Shown here one piece after another: positions 35,536 through 44,389 of a stretch of DNA of 64,000 nt. The translations under genes were made by a program, and so were the position numbers. The stretch comes from Palsa-883 sp035696165. Its GTDB lineage: Bacteria > Pseudomonadota > Alphaproteobacteria > Acetobacterales > Acetobacteraceae. The notes under the pieces were generated by a model. That model had not been told where the DNA came from and did not search any database. It saw only the letters and a list, made by a program, of their open reading frames with translations. Numbering within the stretch: position 1 is the stretch's first letter; every line of letters starts with the position of its first letter. The DNA is taken from assembly GCA_035696165.1 (NCBI GenBank), contig DASRQX010000354.1, forward strand, positions 1 to 64,000, read 5' to 3'.

Positions 35536-36642
35536 ATGGACGGCACCGGCGTGATGACCGCGGGTCAGGGCGCCGCGGTCTTCTTGTCCGGCCTGGAGAA
35601 GCGCTTCGACGGCGTGGGTGCCGTACGCGGCGTGTCGTTGGATGTTCGTTCCGGTGAGTTTCTGACTTTGTTAGGACCGAGCGGGTCGGGCAAGACCACC
35701 ACGCTGATGATGATTGCCGGGTTCGAGATGCCGAGTGCCGGCGACATCGCGATCGACGGCAAGTCGGTCGTGGGATTACCACCGTACAAGCGCAACATCG
35801 GCATGGTGTTCCAGAACTATGCGCTGTTTCCGCACCTGACCGTGGCGGAGAACATTGCGTTTCCGCTGAAGCAGCGCGGCGTCGATCGCACGACGCGGGC
35901 GCGGCTGGTGGAGGAGAGCCTGGAGCTGGTGCGGCTGCCGGGGTACCAGACGAGGTATCCTCGGCAATTGTCAGGTGGCCAGCAGCAGCGTGTGGCACTG
36001 GCACGGGCGATCGTGTTCCGACCTCGATTGTTGTTGATGGATGAACCGCTGGGCGCGCTTGACAAGCAGTTGCGCGAAAGCCTGCAACTGGAAATGCGGC
36101 GGCTGCACGCGGATCTGGGGATCACGTTCATTTACGTGACGCATGATCAGGAAGAGGCGCTGACCATGTCTGATCGTGTGGCTGTGATGAATGAAGGGCT
36201 GATCGCGCAGGTGGGATCACCTGAAGAGATCTACGACCGGCCATGCGACCGGTTCGTTGCTTCATTCATTGGGGAATCGAATTTTCTATCCGGGACGGTG
36301 CGCAGCGTTGAGAATGGGATCGTGGTGGCTGAGTGTGCCGGCGGGATCGTGCGTGGAGCGATGGCGGGATCGGCACGGGTCGGCGCCGAAATCACGCTGA
36401 CGGCACGGCCGGAGCGAATCCGGTTTGCCGACGCGGCCGTCGCGGATGGTGCTCGCTCGAACCGACTGCGGACGACAGTGGTGGAGGCGGTGTTTGCCGG
36501 CGAACGTTGTCGTTACCAATGCCAGAGTGCGGGCGGCGTCACGATCGTGCTGAAGGAACCGTCCGGCGCCGGCGTGCGGCGGCGGGTCGTCGGCGAGACG
36601 GCGGACATCGTCTGGGCCGTTGACGACACGGTGGCGGTGTGA
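35536..36642 (+). CDS. ABC transporter ATP-binding protein, PotA type
   Basis: A 368-residue ATPase. Walker A GPSGSGKTT (about residue 51), Q-loop region FQNYALFPHLTVAENI, signature LSGGQQQRVALARAI, Walker B LLLMDEPLGALD and switch His in YVTHDQEEAL are all present. A C-terminal TOBE-like regulatory domain of about 120 residues follows. It lies 4 bp after the receptor gene. Part of the importer at 34423-38319. Confidence 0.95.
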   Translation: MDGTGVMTAGQGAAVFLSGLEKRFDGVGAVRGVSLDVRSGEFLTLLGPSGSGKTTTLMMIAGFEMPSAGDIAIDGKSVVGLPPYKRNIGMVFQNYALFPHLTVAENIAFPLKQRGVDRTTRARLVEESLELVRLPGYQTRYPRQLSGGQQQRVALARAIVFRPRLLLMDEPLGALDKQLRESLQLEMRRLHADLGITFIYVTHDQEEALTMSDRVAVMNEGLIAQVGSPEEIYDRPCDRFVASFIGESNFLSGTVRSVENGIVVAECAGGIVRGAMAGSARVGAEITLTARPERIRFADAAVADGARSNRLRTTVVEAVFAGERCRYQCQSAGGVTIVLKEPSGAGVRRRVVGETADIVWAVDDTVAV

Positions 36643-36652
36643 GGCAACCCAC

Positions 36653-37534
36653 TTGAGCGTCGTCCTATCGATTGCGATACCCACTGCGTCACGCGTAAGG
36701 CGCCACTGGAACCCATCCCCGCTGCTGCTGACGCTGCCGCTAGTCCTGTACATGCTGGTGTTCTACGCATTGCCCGTCGCGGCGATGCTGATGCGTAGCG
36801 TATCCGACCCGAATTGGACGCTGGAGAACTATCGCCAGCTCGCGCACGACACTGTCTTCTTCCACGTCTTCTGGACCACGCTGCGCACCGCGCTGGTCGT
36901 CACCATTGGCGCCCTGCTGCTGGGGTATCCCGTCGCGTTGGCGCTGGCTCGCTTACCGCGCGGGCCCGCAGCAGTGGTGCTGGTGCTTGTTCTGTTGCCG
37001 TTCTGGACCAGCGTGCTGGTGCGTAGCTACGCCTGGATGGTGCTGCTAGGTCGCCATGGGTTAGTAAACGAGGCGCTGACCGCCGCCGGCCTGATCGATT
37101 CACCGCTGAAGCTGCTGAACACCCCCATAGCGGTCTATATCGCGATGATCCACATCCTGTTGCCCTACATGATCCTGCCGATCGCCAGCGTGCTGCGGCA
37201 GATCGACCCCGCACTGCCGCGCGCCGCGGCCGGGCTGGGATCGACGCCGTTCAGCACCTTCCGCCAGGTGGTCCTGCCGCTGTCGATGCCAGGCGTCGCT
37301 GCTGGTGTGCTGCTGGTGTTCGTGCTGTCGCTCGGTTTCTACATCACACCTATGTTGGTCGGCGGGCCACACGACATGCTGCTGTCGATGCTGATCTCGC
37401 AGCAGGTAGAGCTGATCGACTGGCCATACGCATCGTGCCTGTCGGCGACGCTGTTGGCCGCGACACTGGTGATGTTGGCAGTGTTCCAGCGCCTGCCGGG
37501 CGTGCGCAACGTGCTGCGGGTGGCCGGACGATGA
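36653..37534 (+). CDS. ABC transporter permease, PotB type
   Basis: An inner-membrane permease of about 293 residues with six hydrophobic segments; the EAA-type coupling loop is AAAGLGSTPFSTFRQVVLPLS (in parts: AAAGLGSTPFSTF, then RQVVLP). No ATG precedes the first membrane segment. A TTG at 36653 with GAGG at 36641-36644 fits best; a TTG at 36620 would overlap the ATPase gene. The stop overlaps the next ATG (ATGA, 37531-37534). Confidence 0.88.
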   Translation: MSVVLSIAIPTASRVRRHWNPSPLLLTLPLVLYMLVFYALPVAAMLMRSVSDPNWTLENYRQLAHDTVFFHVFWTTLRTALVVTIGALLLGYPVALALARLPRGPAAVVLVLVLLPFWTSVLVRSYAWMVLLGRHGLVNEALTAAGLIDSPLKLLNTPIAVYIAMIHILLPYMILPIASVLRQIDPALPRAAAGLGSTPFSTFRQVVLPLSMPGVAAGVLLVFVLSLGFYITPMLVGGPHDMLLSMLISQQVELIDWPYASCLSATLLAATLVMLAVFQRLPGVRNVLRVAGR

Positions 37535-38319
37535 TCGTGCGCCTCTCCCTGGGGACCGTGGTTGCACTGGTGCTGCTGTTCATGGCGCTGCCGATCCTGG
37601 TGATCGTGGTTCTGTCGTTCTCCTCGGCGACCTATCTGACGTTCCCACCGCCAGCGTTCGGCCTGCGGTGGTATCGCGAATACTTCGCCAGCCACGAATG
37701 GTTGGCGGCAACCGGACTTAGTCTTTCGGTTGCCGCCTGTGTGGTGGTGCTGGCAACTGTCTTGGGAACCCTCGCGGCGCTGGGTCTCGCGCGGTTGAAG
37801 CCCGCGCTGCGCACCGCCGCGGCGGCACTGATCCTGTCACCCATGATCGTGCCGGTGATCGTGGTGGCCATCGGCATCTACTACGCTTATTCCCGCTACG
37901 GATTGGTCGGCAGCCCTGTGGGCCTGGTACTGGCGCAGACCTGCCTGGCGGTGCCCTTCGTTGTCACCAGCGTCACCGCGAGCCTGGCCGGGTTCGATCG
38001 GCGGCTGGAACAGGCATCGCTGTCGTTGGGCGCGACGCCATGGGGCACGTTCCGCCAGGTGACCTTGCCGCTGATCCGCCCGGGCGTGCTGGTGGGGGCG
38101 CTGTTCGCCTTCATCAGCTCTTTCGACGAGCTGATCGTGGCGCTGTTCCTGTCTGGCTCCGGCGCGGTAACCCTGCCAAGGCGCATGTGGGATGATCTTC
38201 GTTTCGAAATTGATCCGACAATCGCGGCGGTGTCCACATTGACCGTTGTGCTGACCGCATCCCTGCTGGCTGCGGCGCACCTGCTGCGCCAGCGCGGGGG
38301 GCGGTTGCGCACGCATTAG
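37531..38319 (+). CDS. ABC transporter permease, PotC type
   Basis: A 262-residue permease, the second membrane subunit of the importer. Six hydrophobic segments; the EAA loop reads QASLSLGATPWGTFRQVTLP (about 170-189), and FAFISSFDELIVALFLSG is typical of PotC. It overlaps the upstream permease by 4 bases, so the two are coupled in translation. The start is fixed by that overlap even though the frame is open further upstream. Confidence 0.92.
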   Translation: MIVRLSLGTVVALVLLFMALPILVIVVLSFSSATYLTFPPPAFGLRWYREYFASHEWLAATGLSLSVAACVVVLATVLGTLAALGLARLKPALRTAAAALILSPMIVPVIVVAIGIYYAYSRYGLVGSPVGLVLAQTCLAVPFVVTSVTASLAGFDRRLEQASLSLGATPWGTFRQVTLPLIRPGVLVGALFAFISSFDELIVALFLSGSGAVTLPRRMWDDLRFEIDPTIAAVSTLTVVLTASLLAAAHLLRQRGGRLRTH

Positions 38320-38383
38320 GGGTGGCTGCTGGCCGGCCGGGCAGGACGCGCTATACTCCATCCGACCCATGGGGGAGTGACCG

Positions 38384-39763
38384 ATGTCCACGACGACGCT
38401 GCCGAATGCCACCCTGCTCTCGACCTACGAATCCATCACCCCGGGCTCCGCCGCCCTCGCCGCACAGGCCCAGGCGGTGCTGCCCAGCGGGCTGGCACAT
38501 GACAGCCGCAACTTCGACCCGTATCCGATCTACGTCACGCGAGCCGCCGGACCACTGAAGTGGGACGTCGATGGCAACAAGTATGTCGACTATTTCGGTG
38601 GCCATGGCGCGCTGATCCTGGGGCACAATCACCCGAAGGTGCTGGCGGCGGTGCACGCGGCGCTGGACAGGGGCACCCATTTCGGCGCCTGCCACGAGCT
38701 TGAGGTGCGCTGGGCGGAGCTGGTGTGCCAGATGGTGCCGTCGGCGGAATGCGTGCGCTTCACCTCCTCGGGCACCGAGGCGACGCTGATGGCGCTGCGG
38801 CTGGCGCGCGCCTACACCGGGCGAACCAAGCTGCTGCGCTTCCGTGGCCATTTCCACGGCTGGCACGACCACATGACCAACGGTCATCATGACCACTTCG
38901 ATGGCAGCGCAAGCGCCGGGGTGTTGGGCGGCATCGCTGACCACGTGCTGCTGTGCGATCCGAACGATACCGACGGGCTGATCAAGATCTTCGAGCAGCA
39001 TCGCGACATCGCTGCGGCGATCCTGGAGCCGACGGGTGCACATTTCGGCCGCATGCCAATCGAGCAGGCGTTCCTCAAGACGCTGCGCACGCTGACCAAG
39101 GATACCGGCACAATTCTGATCTTCGACGAGGTCGTCACCGGCTTCCGCTGTTCCCCTGGTGGCGCGCAGCAGGTGCTGGGCATCACGCCGGATATGACCA
39201 CGCTGGCGAAGATCCTGGCCGGCGGCATGCCGGGCGGCGCGGTGTGCGGACGCCGCGACATCCTTGACCTGCTGGACTTCAAGCGCACCAAGGCAAAGGG
39301 GATCGAGAAGATCGCGCATCCCGGCACGTTCAACGCCAATCCGGTGTCAGCCGCGGCAGGCATCGCAACGTTGGAAATCCTGTCCACCACCGATGCCAAC
39401 GCAAAGGCCAATGCCTATGGCGAGACGTTGCGCAAACGGATGAATGAGGTGCTGCTGGAGGAGAAGGTGAAGATGGCCGTGCACGGCTCCTACTCCGGCT
39501 TCCATGTCTACACAAACCCCGACAAGGACGACATCACGCCGGGCCAGTTTGATGCGACGGCGTATATCGCCAAGATGATCAACGCGAAGAAGGACGGCTT
39601 CGCCAACGCGCTGCGGATGGGCATGTTGGTGAACGGTGTCGATGTGAACTCCGGGCCGTCAGGCACCATCTCCGCCACGCATGGCGACGACGAGATGGCT
39701 GTCACGATCGACGCCTTCCGCAGCACCATCCGCGCGCTGAAGCGCGAAGGGGCACTATCCTGA
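38384..39763 (+). CDS. Class III aminotransferase (glutamate-1-semialdehyde aminomutase-like)
   Basis: A 459-residue PLP enzyme. GPLKWDVDGNKYVDYFGGHG (about residues 51-70), the SSGTEATLMALRLAR cofactor-phosphate loop, FDEVVTGFR with the pyridine-N Asp, and the Schiff-base Lys in LAKILAGGMPGG are all present. It resembles HemL but is longer, and the context is catabolic, so an amino-transfer or mutase step on the imported compound is more likely than tetrapyrrole synthesis. It starts 64 bp after the permease gene. The substrate is unknown. Confidence 0.9.
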   Translation: MSTTTLPNATLLSTYESITPGSAALAAQAQAVLPSGLAHDSRNFDPYPIYVTRAAGPLKWDVDGNKYVDYFGGHGALILGHNHPKVLAAVHAALDRGTHFGACHELEVRWAELVCQMVPSAECVRFTSSGTEATLMALRLARAYTGRTKLLRFRGHFHGWHDHMTNGHHDHFDGSASAGVLGGIADHVLLCDPNDTDGLIKIFEQHRDIAAAILEPTGAHFGRMPIEQAFLKTLRTLTKDTGTILIFDEVVTGFRCSPGGAQQVLGITPDMTTLAKILAGGMPGGAVCGRRDILDLLDFKRTKAKGIEKIAHPGTFNANPVSAAAGIATLEILSTTDANAKANAYGETLRKRMNEVLLEEKVKMAVHGSYSGFHVYTNPDKDDITPGQFDATAYIAKMINAKKDGFANALRMGMLVNGVDVNSGPSGTISATHGDDEMAVTIDAFRSTIRALKREGALS

Positions 39764-39796
39764 TGTAATCCACAACCACCGATAGGGAGGCAGGTT

Positions 39797-41044
39797 ATGA
39801 CCACGATCAGTCGCCGTTCGACACTTCGATTGGCTGCCAGCTCCGCGCTGGCCGGACTTGCGGTACCCTCGATCTCGAGGGCAGCAGAGAAGTCCGTCAC
39901 CGTGGGCATCGACCTGTCTCTCACCGGGGCGGACGCCGATACCGCGGTTCGCATCAAGGACGGGTTCCTGATGGCGATCGATGAGGCGAACGCCAAGGGC
40001 GGCCCGGCCGGCTATCACATCAATGTCCTGCTCCTCGACGACGGCACGGCGACCGCCGGGCAGTATGATCCGGCGCAGGCGGCGGTGAATGTCCGCAAAA
40101 TGGTTGCGGACAAGACCTGCGTCGCGGCGCTGGGGCCCATGAGCTCCACACCCGGCAAGGCGATGTCGCCGATCTTCAGCCAGGGTGGGCTGGCGACCAT
40201 CACGCCGACCTCGACCAACCCAGACATCACCGATCCGAAATTCGCCGGCCTGTACCGCCCGGCGGGGAAGGCGGTGTATTTCCGCACCGTCACCACAGAT
40301 GCGTATCAGGGGCCGAATCTCGCCAACTACTTCGCCGACGTGATCAAGGTGAAGACGATGTACGGGCTGGATGACAGCGGCGCGTACGGGATTGGCATTT
40401 CCACGGCATTCGAGAACCGTGCCGCGAAAAAGGGCATCAAAGTCCTGGGCCATGACCGGCTTGACCCCAAGGCGGCCGACTACACAGCCGCGCTGACGAA
40501 GATCAAAGGGCTCAACCCAGACCTGATCTATTACGGTGGCGACGCGCAGGCTGGCGTGAAGCTGGCCAAGCAATCATATGACATCGTGCCGAAGATGCTG
40601 AAAGCTGGCGGCGATGGCATGTATGGGCCGTCGGTGCTGTCAGGCGCCGGCTTCCCCGCCGCGAACGGATGGTATGCAACGGTCGCCAGCCCGCACATGA
40701 TCCAGCAAGACACACTGGAGCCATGGGTCAAGCGCTTCGCAGCCAAGTTCAACCTGCAGCCGTCGGATTACTCAATCACCGCGTACGACGCCGCGTTGGT
40801 TGTGCTCGACGCGATCGAGCGGGTGGCGAAGACCGGCAAGCCGGTGACACGCGAGGCAGTGCGGGATGCCATCCAGGCAAGCAAGACGAAGACGCTGCAA
40901 GGCGTGGTGTCGTTCGACGATAACGGCGACCTGACCAGCCGGGTGGTGAGCATCTTCCAGGTGCAGCATGACCCGAAATATCCCGACGACGACATCGTGC
41001 ACCAGTATAAATATATTGGCGCCGCGCCGGACGAGAGCGTCTGA
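39797..41044 (+). CDS. Branched-chain-amino-acid-type ABC substrate-binding protein
   Basis: A 415-residue periplasmic receptor of the Leu/Ile/Val or amide type. The leader ISRRSTLRLAASSALAG is twin-arginine-like with cleavage near SRA (about residue 30). The mature part begins VTVGIDLSLTGADADTAVRI, and has FSQGGLATITPTSTNPDIT. No LivHMGF permease or ATPase genes are near, so it is an orphan receptor, placed between an aminotransferase and a SelA-like enzyme. GGGAGG lies before ATG 39797. Confidence 0.9.
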   Translation: MTTISRRSTLRLAASSALAGLAVPSISRAAEKSVTVGIDLSLTGADADTAVRIKDGFLMAIDEANAKGGPAGYHINVLLLDDGTATAGQYDPAQAAVNVRKMVADKTCVAALGPMSSTPGKAMSPIFSQGGLATITPTSTNPDITDPKFAGLYRPAGKAVYFRTVTTDAYQGPNLANYFADVIKVKTMYGLDDSGAYGIGISTAFENRAAKKGIKVLGHDRLDPKAADYTAALTKIKGLNPDLIYYGGDAQAGVKLAKQSYDIVPKMLKAGGDGMYGPSVLSGAGFPAANGWYATVASPHMIQQDTLEPWVKRFAAKFNLQPSDYSITAYDAALVVLDAIERVAKTGKPVTREAVRDAIQASKTKTLQGVVSFDDNGDLTSRVVSIFQVQHDPKYPDDDIVHQYKYIGAAPDESV

Positions 41045-41059
41045 CACGGGCCATGCCGG

Positions 41060-41083
41060 CGCGGCCGGGCTTGACCGGCCGCG
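41060..41083 (+). terminator. GC-rich stem-loop between receptor and SelA-like genes
   Basis: CGCGGCCGG (41060-41068) pairs with CCGGCCGCG (41075-41083) across a 6-base loop. No T-run follows, so it may be a partial terminator, an attenuator or a transcript-stabilising hairpin. Confidence 0.5.
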
Positions 41084-41133
41084 TCGGAACGCCATCCGAT
41101 ACCTTAACCTACGACCCAAGGAGCCTTACCCCG

Positions 41134-42633
41134 ATGAATGACGTCCCGGCCGAGACCCGCAACACCAACCCGTACCTGGCGTTGGGAGTCCGGCCGTTCA
41201 TCAATTGCGCCAGCGTGCGCACCGCGCATTCCGGCAGCCTGATGCTACCGGAGGTGCGCGCCGCCGTCGCGCAGGCCTCGCGACAGTTCGTCAGCCTGGA
41301 CGAGCTGATGCAAGGCGCCATGATGCGCATCGCGGAGCTGACCGGGTCGGAATGCGGCATGGTGACCTGCGGCAGTGCCGCAGCGCTGACGCTGGCCACG
41401 ACGGCCTGCGTCGCCGGCAATGACCCGGCAAAGATTTTGCGCCTGCCGTTCACCGATGGCTGGGTGAACCGGGTGATCCTGATGAAGAACCAGCGGTTCT
41501 CCTATGATCAGGCGGTCCGCATGGTAGGCACGCATATCGTCGAGATCAGCTCCATCGCCGAGCTGGATGAGGCGCTGATTGAGCCGGTGGCGATGATCCT
41601 CGTGTTGGGCAACCAGGACGAGACCTCAGCCGTGAAGCTGGAGGATTTCATCGCACGGGCGAAGCCACGGGGCATTCCCGTGCTGGTCGATGCGGCCTCC
41701 GAGCACATCGAGAAGCCGAGCCCCTATCTGACGCGCGGTGCCGACATGGTGATCTATAGCGGCGGCAAGTTCCTGCGCGGGCCGCAGACCAGCGGGCTGC
41801 TGCTCGGCCGCAAGGACTTGATCCAGGCCGCCTGGCGCAACGCCTCGCCGCATCAGGGTTTCGCGCGCGGAATGAAGGTGTCGAAGGAGGACGTGATCGG
41901 CGTGCTCGCGGCGCTAGAGGTGTGGTTCGAGCATCGCGACCCGGCGGTGGAGCTGAAGCGCTGGAATGACGATGTGGCGACCATTGCCGGGCGGCTGACG
42001 ATGCCGGGTGTTAGCACGAAGGTGGTCCCGCCCAAGGGTGTGGTGAAGGTGCCGCGGCTGGTGGTGAGCTGGGACAACGCGACGTTCCCGTTCGACGGCG
42101 AAACGCTGCGCTTGCGCGTGTTGGATGGCGAGCCGCGGGTGATGCTGGACGACATGGCCACCACGGCGAACGCGGTGGAGGTGGATCCGTTCGGATTGCA
42201 GGCGGGAGAGGCCGATCAGGTCGGCCGCGCGATTGCGGCGGCGCTGATGATTCCCGCCGCGGCGACCGCGCCGGCCCCGGCGCCGAAGACCGACATCTCC
42301 GGCGCCTGGGATGTGCAGGTCTCGTTCCTGCATGGGGCGCGGACGCACCGGCTGACATTGCAGCAGCAAGGTGGCTCCATTACTGGCAGTCAGACATCGC
42401 AGCAGTTTGACGGCCCGGTCAGCGGCAGTCTTTGCGCGGACGGCGTGCACCTCGAGTTCCGCACCCGGTATGAAGGCGCGACGATCTTCTACTCGTTGGA
42501 TGGCAACGTCGCGGATGGAAGGATGAAGGGCACGGTTGAACTCGGGACAGCCAGTGACCACCATCAAGGTCCGATCAACAAGTCACAGTTCGGCACCGGC
42601 GCGTTCCAGGCGGTGCGGGCGGGGGCAGCGTGA
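41134..42633 (+). CDS. SelA-like PLP-dependent enzyme with extra C-terminal domain
   Basis: A 499-residue protein. About residues 1-380 are a fold-type I PLP enzyme of the selenocysteine synthase-like family: LGVRPFINCASVRTAHSG at the start, TCGSAAALTLATTACVAG at the cofactor-phosphate loop, VDAASEHIEKP, and the Schiff-base Lys in YSGGKFLRGPQTSG. Catabolic relatives are racemases or ammonia-lyases of amino or sugar amino acids. After an Ala/Pro linker (about 372-388) come some 110 residues predicted as beta-strand (ISGAWDVQV, THRLTLQQQGGSITG), not part of ordinary SelA-like enzymes. ATG 41134 has AAGGAG upstream. It overlaps the next gene by one base. Confidence 0.85.
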   Translation: MNDVPAETRNTNPYLALGVRPFINCASVRTAHSGSLMLPEVRAAVAQASRQFVSLDELMQGAMMRIAELTGSECGMVTCGSAAALTLATTACVAGNDPAKILRLPFTDGWVNRVILMKNQRFSYDQAVRMVGTHIVEISSIAELDEALIEPVAMILVLGNQDETSAVKLEDFIARAKPRGIPVLVDAASEHIEKPSPYLTRGADMVIYSGGKFLRGPQTSGLLLGRKDLIQAAWRNASPHQGFARGMKVSKEDVIGVLAALEVWFEHRDPAVELKRWNDDVATIAGRLTMPGVSTKVVPPKGVVKVPRLVVSWDNATFPFDGETLRLRVLDGEPRVMLDDMATTANAVEVDPFGLQAGEADQVGRAIAAALMIPAAATAPAPAPKTDISGAWDVQVSFLHGARTHRLTLQQQGGSITGSQTSQQFDGPVSGSLCADGVHLEFRTRYEGATIFYSLDGNVADGRMKGTVELGTASDHHQGPINKSQFGTGAFQAVRAGAA

Positions 42634-43433
42634 TGGACGGCTTCGTTTCGATCGGCGTCAGCAGTGGCCGCGCGGAGCGGCTGCGCATGCGGCAGGGTCT
42701 GTTCACCGGGCCGACCTCGGGTCTGGCGCCGGGAAACGTGCAGGCAAACCTGGTGATCCTGCCGAAAGATCTGGCCAACGACTTCCTGCGCTTCGCGCAG
42801 GCCAACCCGCGACCGTGTCCGGTGCTCGGCGTAACCGATGTGGGCAGCCCGTATATTCCGTCGCTGGGCGAGGATCTTGATCTCCGCACCGACCTGCCGC
42901 GCTACCGCGTCTGGCGGCACGGTGAGCTGGTCGACGAGCCGACCGATGTCAGCGATCTGTGGCGGGATGACCTGGTGGGGTTCGCGATCGGCTGCTCGTT
43001 CTCGTTTGAGGAGGCGCTGATTGAGGACGGCATCGAAGTGCGGCACATCGCGTGCAACACCAACGTGCCGATGTATCGCACGAATGTGGACTGCGTGCCG
43101 GCCGGCATGTTCCACGGCAAGCTGGTGGTCTCGATGCGGCCGATGAAGCCGGCGGATGCGATCCGCGCGGTGCAGATCACCTCGCGGTTTCCCTCGGTGC
43201 ATGGCGCGCCGGTGCATATCGGGCTGCCGGCGCTGATCGGCATCAAGGATATTGCGAAGCCGGATTATGGTGACGCGGTGCCCGTTGGCGCGGACGAGCT
43301 GCCAGTGTTCTGGGCATGCGGCGTGACACCGCAGTCGGTCGTGGCGTCGGTGAAGCCCGAATTCTGCGTCACCCACGCGCCAGGCAGCATGCTGATCACC
43401 GACCTCCGCAACACCAAGCTCGCCGCGCTGTAA
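42633..43433 (+). CDS. DUF1445 protein (putative hydro-lyase / D-glutamate cyclase N-terminal family)
   Basis: A 266-residue protein matching the whole DUF1445/YcsI family (UPF0317). Key segments: GPTSGLAPGNVQANLVILPK (about 26-45), PRYRVWRHGELVDEPTDV, a GCSFSFEEALIEDGI loop, NVPMYRTN, and CGVTPQSV plus THAPGSMLITDLRN at the C-terminus. In animals this domain is the N-terminal part of D-glutamate cyclase (DGLUCY). The ATG overlaps the stop of the SelA-like gene (TGATG). It is followed 7 bp later by a DUF4392 gene, the other DGLUCY domain. Confidence 0.92.
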   Translation: MDGFVSIGVSSGRAERLRMRQGLFTGPTSGLAPGNVQANLVILPKDLANDFLRFAQANPRPCPVLGVTDVGSPYIPSLGEDLDLRTDLPRYRVWRHGELVDEPTDVSDLWRDDLVGFAIGCSFSFEEALIEDGIEVRHIACNTNVPMYRTNVDCVPAGMFHGKLVVSMRPMKPADAIRAVQITSRFPSVHGAPVHIGLPALIGIKDIAKPDYGDAVPVGADELPVFWACGVTPQSVVASVKPEFCVTHAPGSMLITDLRNTKLAAL

Positions 43434-43440
43434 TCCACGC

Positions 43441-44331
43441 GTGGACCGCGCGGCGCTGATCGACGCCGTCGAGGCGGTGGTTCATCGAGATGTTGGCCGC
43501 AACATCGCGCCACTGTTTGCCGCGACACGCGGAGGGTTGCGCGATGCGGTTTCGGCCATCGCCAATACACCCGGCCCGATTGGGCTGATCACTGGCTTTT
43601 ACGTGCCGGGCGGGATACCGCCCGCGGCAGAGACCGATGGACCGGTGGCAACTGCTCTGTTGGCCCGTGCGCTCCGTCGGGTGGGCATCGCGTGCCGTAT
43701 CTGCACCGATGCACCCTGCGTGTCCGCATGCGTCGCCGCCCTCGCGGCAGCGGACGCGATCGATGTCGCGATCGACGTTGTGCCGTTGGGCGGCGACGTG
43801 GCGGAGGCCATAGCCACCTGGCGCGCCTATCGCGTAAAGCTGGCGATCGCGATCGAACGCTGCGGCCGCACAAAGGACGGCACGGCACGCAACATGCGGG
43901 GCGAAGATATCAGCGCTGAGACGACGTTGCTGGATGGTCTATTTCTTGCCGGGCCCTGGGATACGGCGGCAATCGGTGACGGCGGCAACGAGATTGGCAC
44001 CGGCGGGTTGTCACGTGCCTTGGTCGCCGACTGCATCGCGCACGGGGAGACGATTGCCTGCGTCACACCGGCTTCGCACCTGATCCTGGCGGGCGTCTCG
44101 CACTGGGGCGTGTATGCGCTACTCGGCGGATTAGCGGTGCAACGCCCGGATTGGCGGGGCACGATGGTCGACTGCCTCGATCCACGACTGGACCAGTCGA
44201 TTCTGGAATCGACAGTACGCAATGGCCCCGCGGTAGACGGTGTGACCCGCCAGCAGACTGCGACAATCGACAGCCTGGAGCCGGCAGCGCACCACCAGGT
44301 ATTGCAAGCGATTCGGATGCTGGTGACATAG
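43441..44331 (+). CDS. DUF4392 protein (D-glutamate cyclase C-terminal family)
   Basis: A 296-residue protein beginning at GTG 43441. GLITGFYVPGGIPPAAETDG (about residues 49-68), IERCGRTKDGTARNMRG (about 138) and IGDGGNEIGTGG (about 180) are the DUF4392 hallmarks; the last is a nucleotide- or metal-loop-like Gly cluster. The eukaryotic DGLUCY enzyme, which cyclises D-glutamate to 5-oxo-D-proline, carries this domain fused after DUF1445. Here they are separate adjacent genes, 7 bp apart, so they probably form one enzyme or consecutive steps. Confidence 0.88.
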   Translation: MDRAALIDAVEAVVHRDVGRNIAPLFAATRGGLRDAVSAIANTPGPIGLITGFYVPGGIPPAAETDGPVATALLARALRRVGIACRICTDAPCVSACVAALAAADAIDVAIDVVPLGGDVAEAIATWRAYRVKLAIAIERCGRTKDGTARNMRGEDISAETTLLDGLFLAGPWDTAAIGDGGNEIGTGGLSRALVADCIAHGETIACVTPASHLILAGVSHWGVYALLGGLAVQRPDWRGTMVDCLDPRLDQSILESTVRNGPAVDGVTRQQTATIDSLEPAAHHQVLQAIRMLVT

Positions 44332-44389
44332 GTGGCTCTCACTCTTCCTCGCTGAGTGGGCGATCGGGAGGAGAGGAAAAGGGACGGAA

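Noticed and set aside
38384..39763. True glutamate-1-semialdehyde aminomutase (hemL)
   Set aside because: Alphaproteobacteria generally make 5-aminolevulinate by the ALA synthase route, the protein is longer than HemL, and its neighbours are catabolic.
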